From contig MAXR01000196.1 in the NCBI GenBank assembly GCA_001751155.1, forward strand, positions 1 through 5,962: a stretch of DNA of 5,962 nucleotides. Direction: 5' to 3'. Positions within the stretch are counted from its first letter, which is position 1. The number at the start of each line of letters is the position of its first letter. Shown in pieces: positions 5,326 to 5,962 of the stretch. The position numbers and the translations under genes are program-made. The DNA comes from Desulfuromonadales bacterium C00003068. Lineage in GTDB: Bacteria > Desulfobacterota > Desulfuromonadia > Desulfuromonadales > Desulfuromonadaceae. The notes under the pieces are model-generated. The model saw nothing but the letters and a program-made list of their open reading frames with translations. It did no database searches and was not told the DNA's origin.

Positions 5326-5962
5326 TACAAACAAAGTTATTATTTTTGATACAACATTACGCGATGGGGAACAGTCGCCCGGGGCGAGTATGACCATCGA
5401 TGAAAAATTACGCATCGCCTTTCAACTTGAAAAAATGAATGTTGATGTCATGGAAGCAGGCTTTCCTATCGCTTCTATTGGTGACTTTGAAGCGGTCAAA
5501 AAAATTGCTCAAATGATCAAGGGGCCTCAGATCGCGGGTCTTGCTCGTGCTAACGATCAAGATATTGATCGTGCTTGGGAGGCTCTCAAGTATGCAGGAG
5601 ATCGTGGCCGCATTCATACGTTTATTGCTACCAGCGATATACATATGAAACACAAGTTGAAAATGACAGAAGATGAGGTAGTCGAAACGGCAGTTAAGGC
5701 CGTAGCGAGAGCTGCAAGTTATACCGCAAATGTTGAGTTCTCGGCAGAAGATGCTGTGCGTACACGCTTACCGTTTTTAGCTCGCGTGATTGAATCAGTG
5801 ATTGAGGCGGGTGCCACAACCGTTAATATTCCTGATACCGTTGGCTATACAATGCCTTCAGAGTATTATGCCATCATCACTTATCTTAAAGAAAATGTGG
5901 CCAATATTGATAAGGCTGTCATTTCGGTTCATTGCCATAATGATTTAGGTCTTGCTGTGGCA
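5318..5962 (+). CDS. leuA: 2-isopropylmalate synthase, N-terminal part (3' end outside window)
   Basis: This enzyme condenses 2-ketoisovalerate with acetyl-CoA to 2-isopropylmalate, the committed step of leucine synthesis, in the cytoplasm. The frame runs from ATG 5318 to the window edge: 215 codons of a protein usually about 500-520 aa. The DRE-TIM barrel signature [16 protein letters not shown] begins at residue 10; D16 is the expected metal ligand and R15 the catalytic arginine. [13 protein letters not shown] closes the window, with metal ligands H205 and H207. The segment [11 protein letters not shown] and the sequence NIPDTVGY also fit the LeuA1 class rather than homocitrate or citramalate synthase, although the C-terminal leucine-binding domain is not visible. 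A GGAGGG ribosome site (5308-5313) sits 4 bases before the ATG. Transcription is controlled by the upstream leucine T-box, which supports the leucine-pathway call. Confidence 0.96.
   Translation, partial: MSDTNKVIIFDTTLRDGEQSPGASMTIDEKLRIAFQLEKMNVDVMEAGFPIASIGDFEAVKKIAQMIKGPQIAGLARANDQDIDRAWEALKYAGDRGRIHTFIATSDIHMKHKLKMTEDEVVETAVKAVARAASYTANVEFSAEDAVRTRLPFLARVIESVIEAGATTVNIPDTVGYTMPSEYYAIITYLKENVANIDKAVISVHCHNDLGLAVA

Noticed and set aside
5408..5653. Minus-strand open frame of 81 codons
   Set aside because: It lies entirely opposite leuA coding sequence with its conserved motifs, so it is a shadow frame.

Overview
The window is a branched-chain amino acid locus with two phospholipid genes in the middle, all on the + strand. 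The order is ilvD (3' part), ilvB, ilvN, psd, pssA, a T-box leader, then leuA (5' part). This order, with a T-box in front of leuA, is the arrangement I recall from Geobacter, Desulfuromonas and relatives (Desulfuromonadales, former Deltaproteobacteria). The moderately AT-rich composition suggests a low-GC member of that group. The assignment rests on remembered synteny and protein resemblance, not on a search.

Layout: bases 1-854 encode the C-terminal half of dihydroxyacid dehydratase. A 72-base gap with a candidate extended -10 promoter leads to ilvB (GTG start at 927), and ilvN follows after 117 bases. These two are the catalytic and regulatory subunits of acetohydroxyacid synthase. A 173-base gap with a hairpin followed by a pyrimidine-rich tract separates ilvN from psd. 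psd and pssA overlap by four bases (ATGA) and carry out the two steps from CDP-diacylglycerol to phosphatidylethanolamine. Bases 4810-5317 (508 bases) are non-coding apart from one possible small ORF. They hold a candidate promoter and a complete leucine-type T-box riboswitch: K-turn, specifier loop with CUC, apical Stem I motifs, T-box sequence, and mutually exclusive antiterminator and terminator. Bases 5318-5962 begin 2-isopropylmalate synthase.

How the genes work together: IlvB/IlvN make acetohydroxy acids from pyruvate, and IlvD makes the 2-keto acids that lead to valine and isoleucine. LeuA diverts 2-ketoisovalerate to leucine and is the step gated by uncharged leucyl-tRNA through the T-box. 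The reductoisomerase gene ilvC, which I expect between ilvN and psd in relatives, is absent.

I see no wholly new system. The points most worth a second look are the Leu T-box in a Gram-negative context, a Leu-rich 37-codon ORF between the T-box and leuA that overlaps the leuA start, the missing ilvC, and an IlvD that looks like the long E. coli class rather than the short class I associate with Geobacter.
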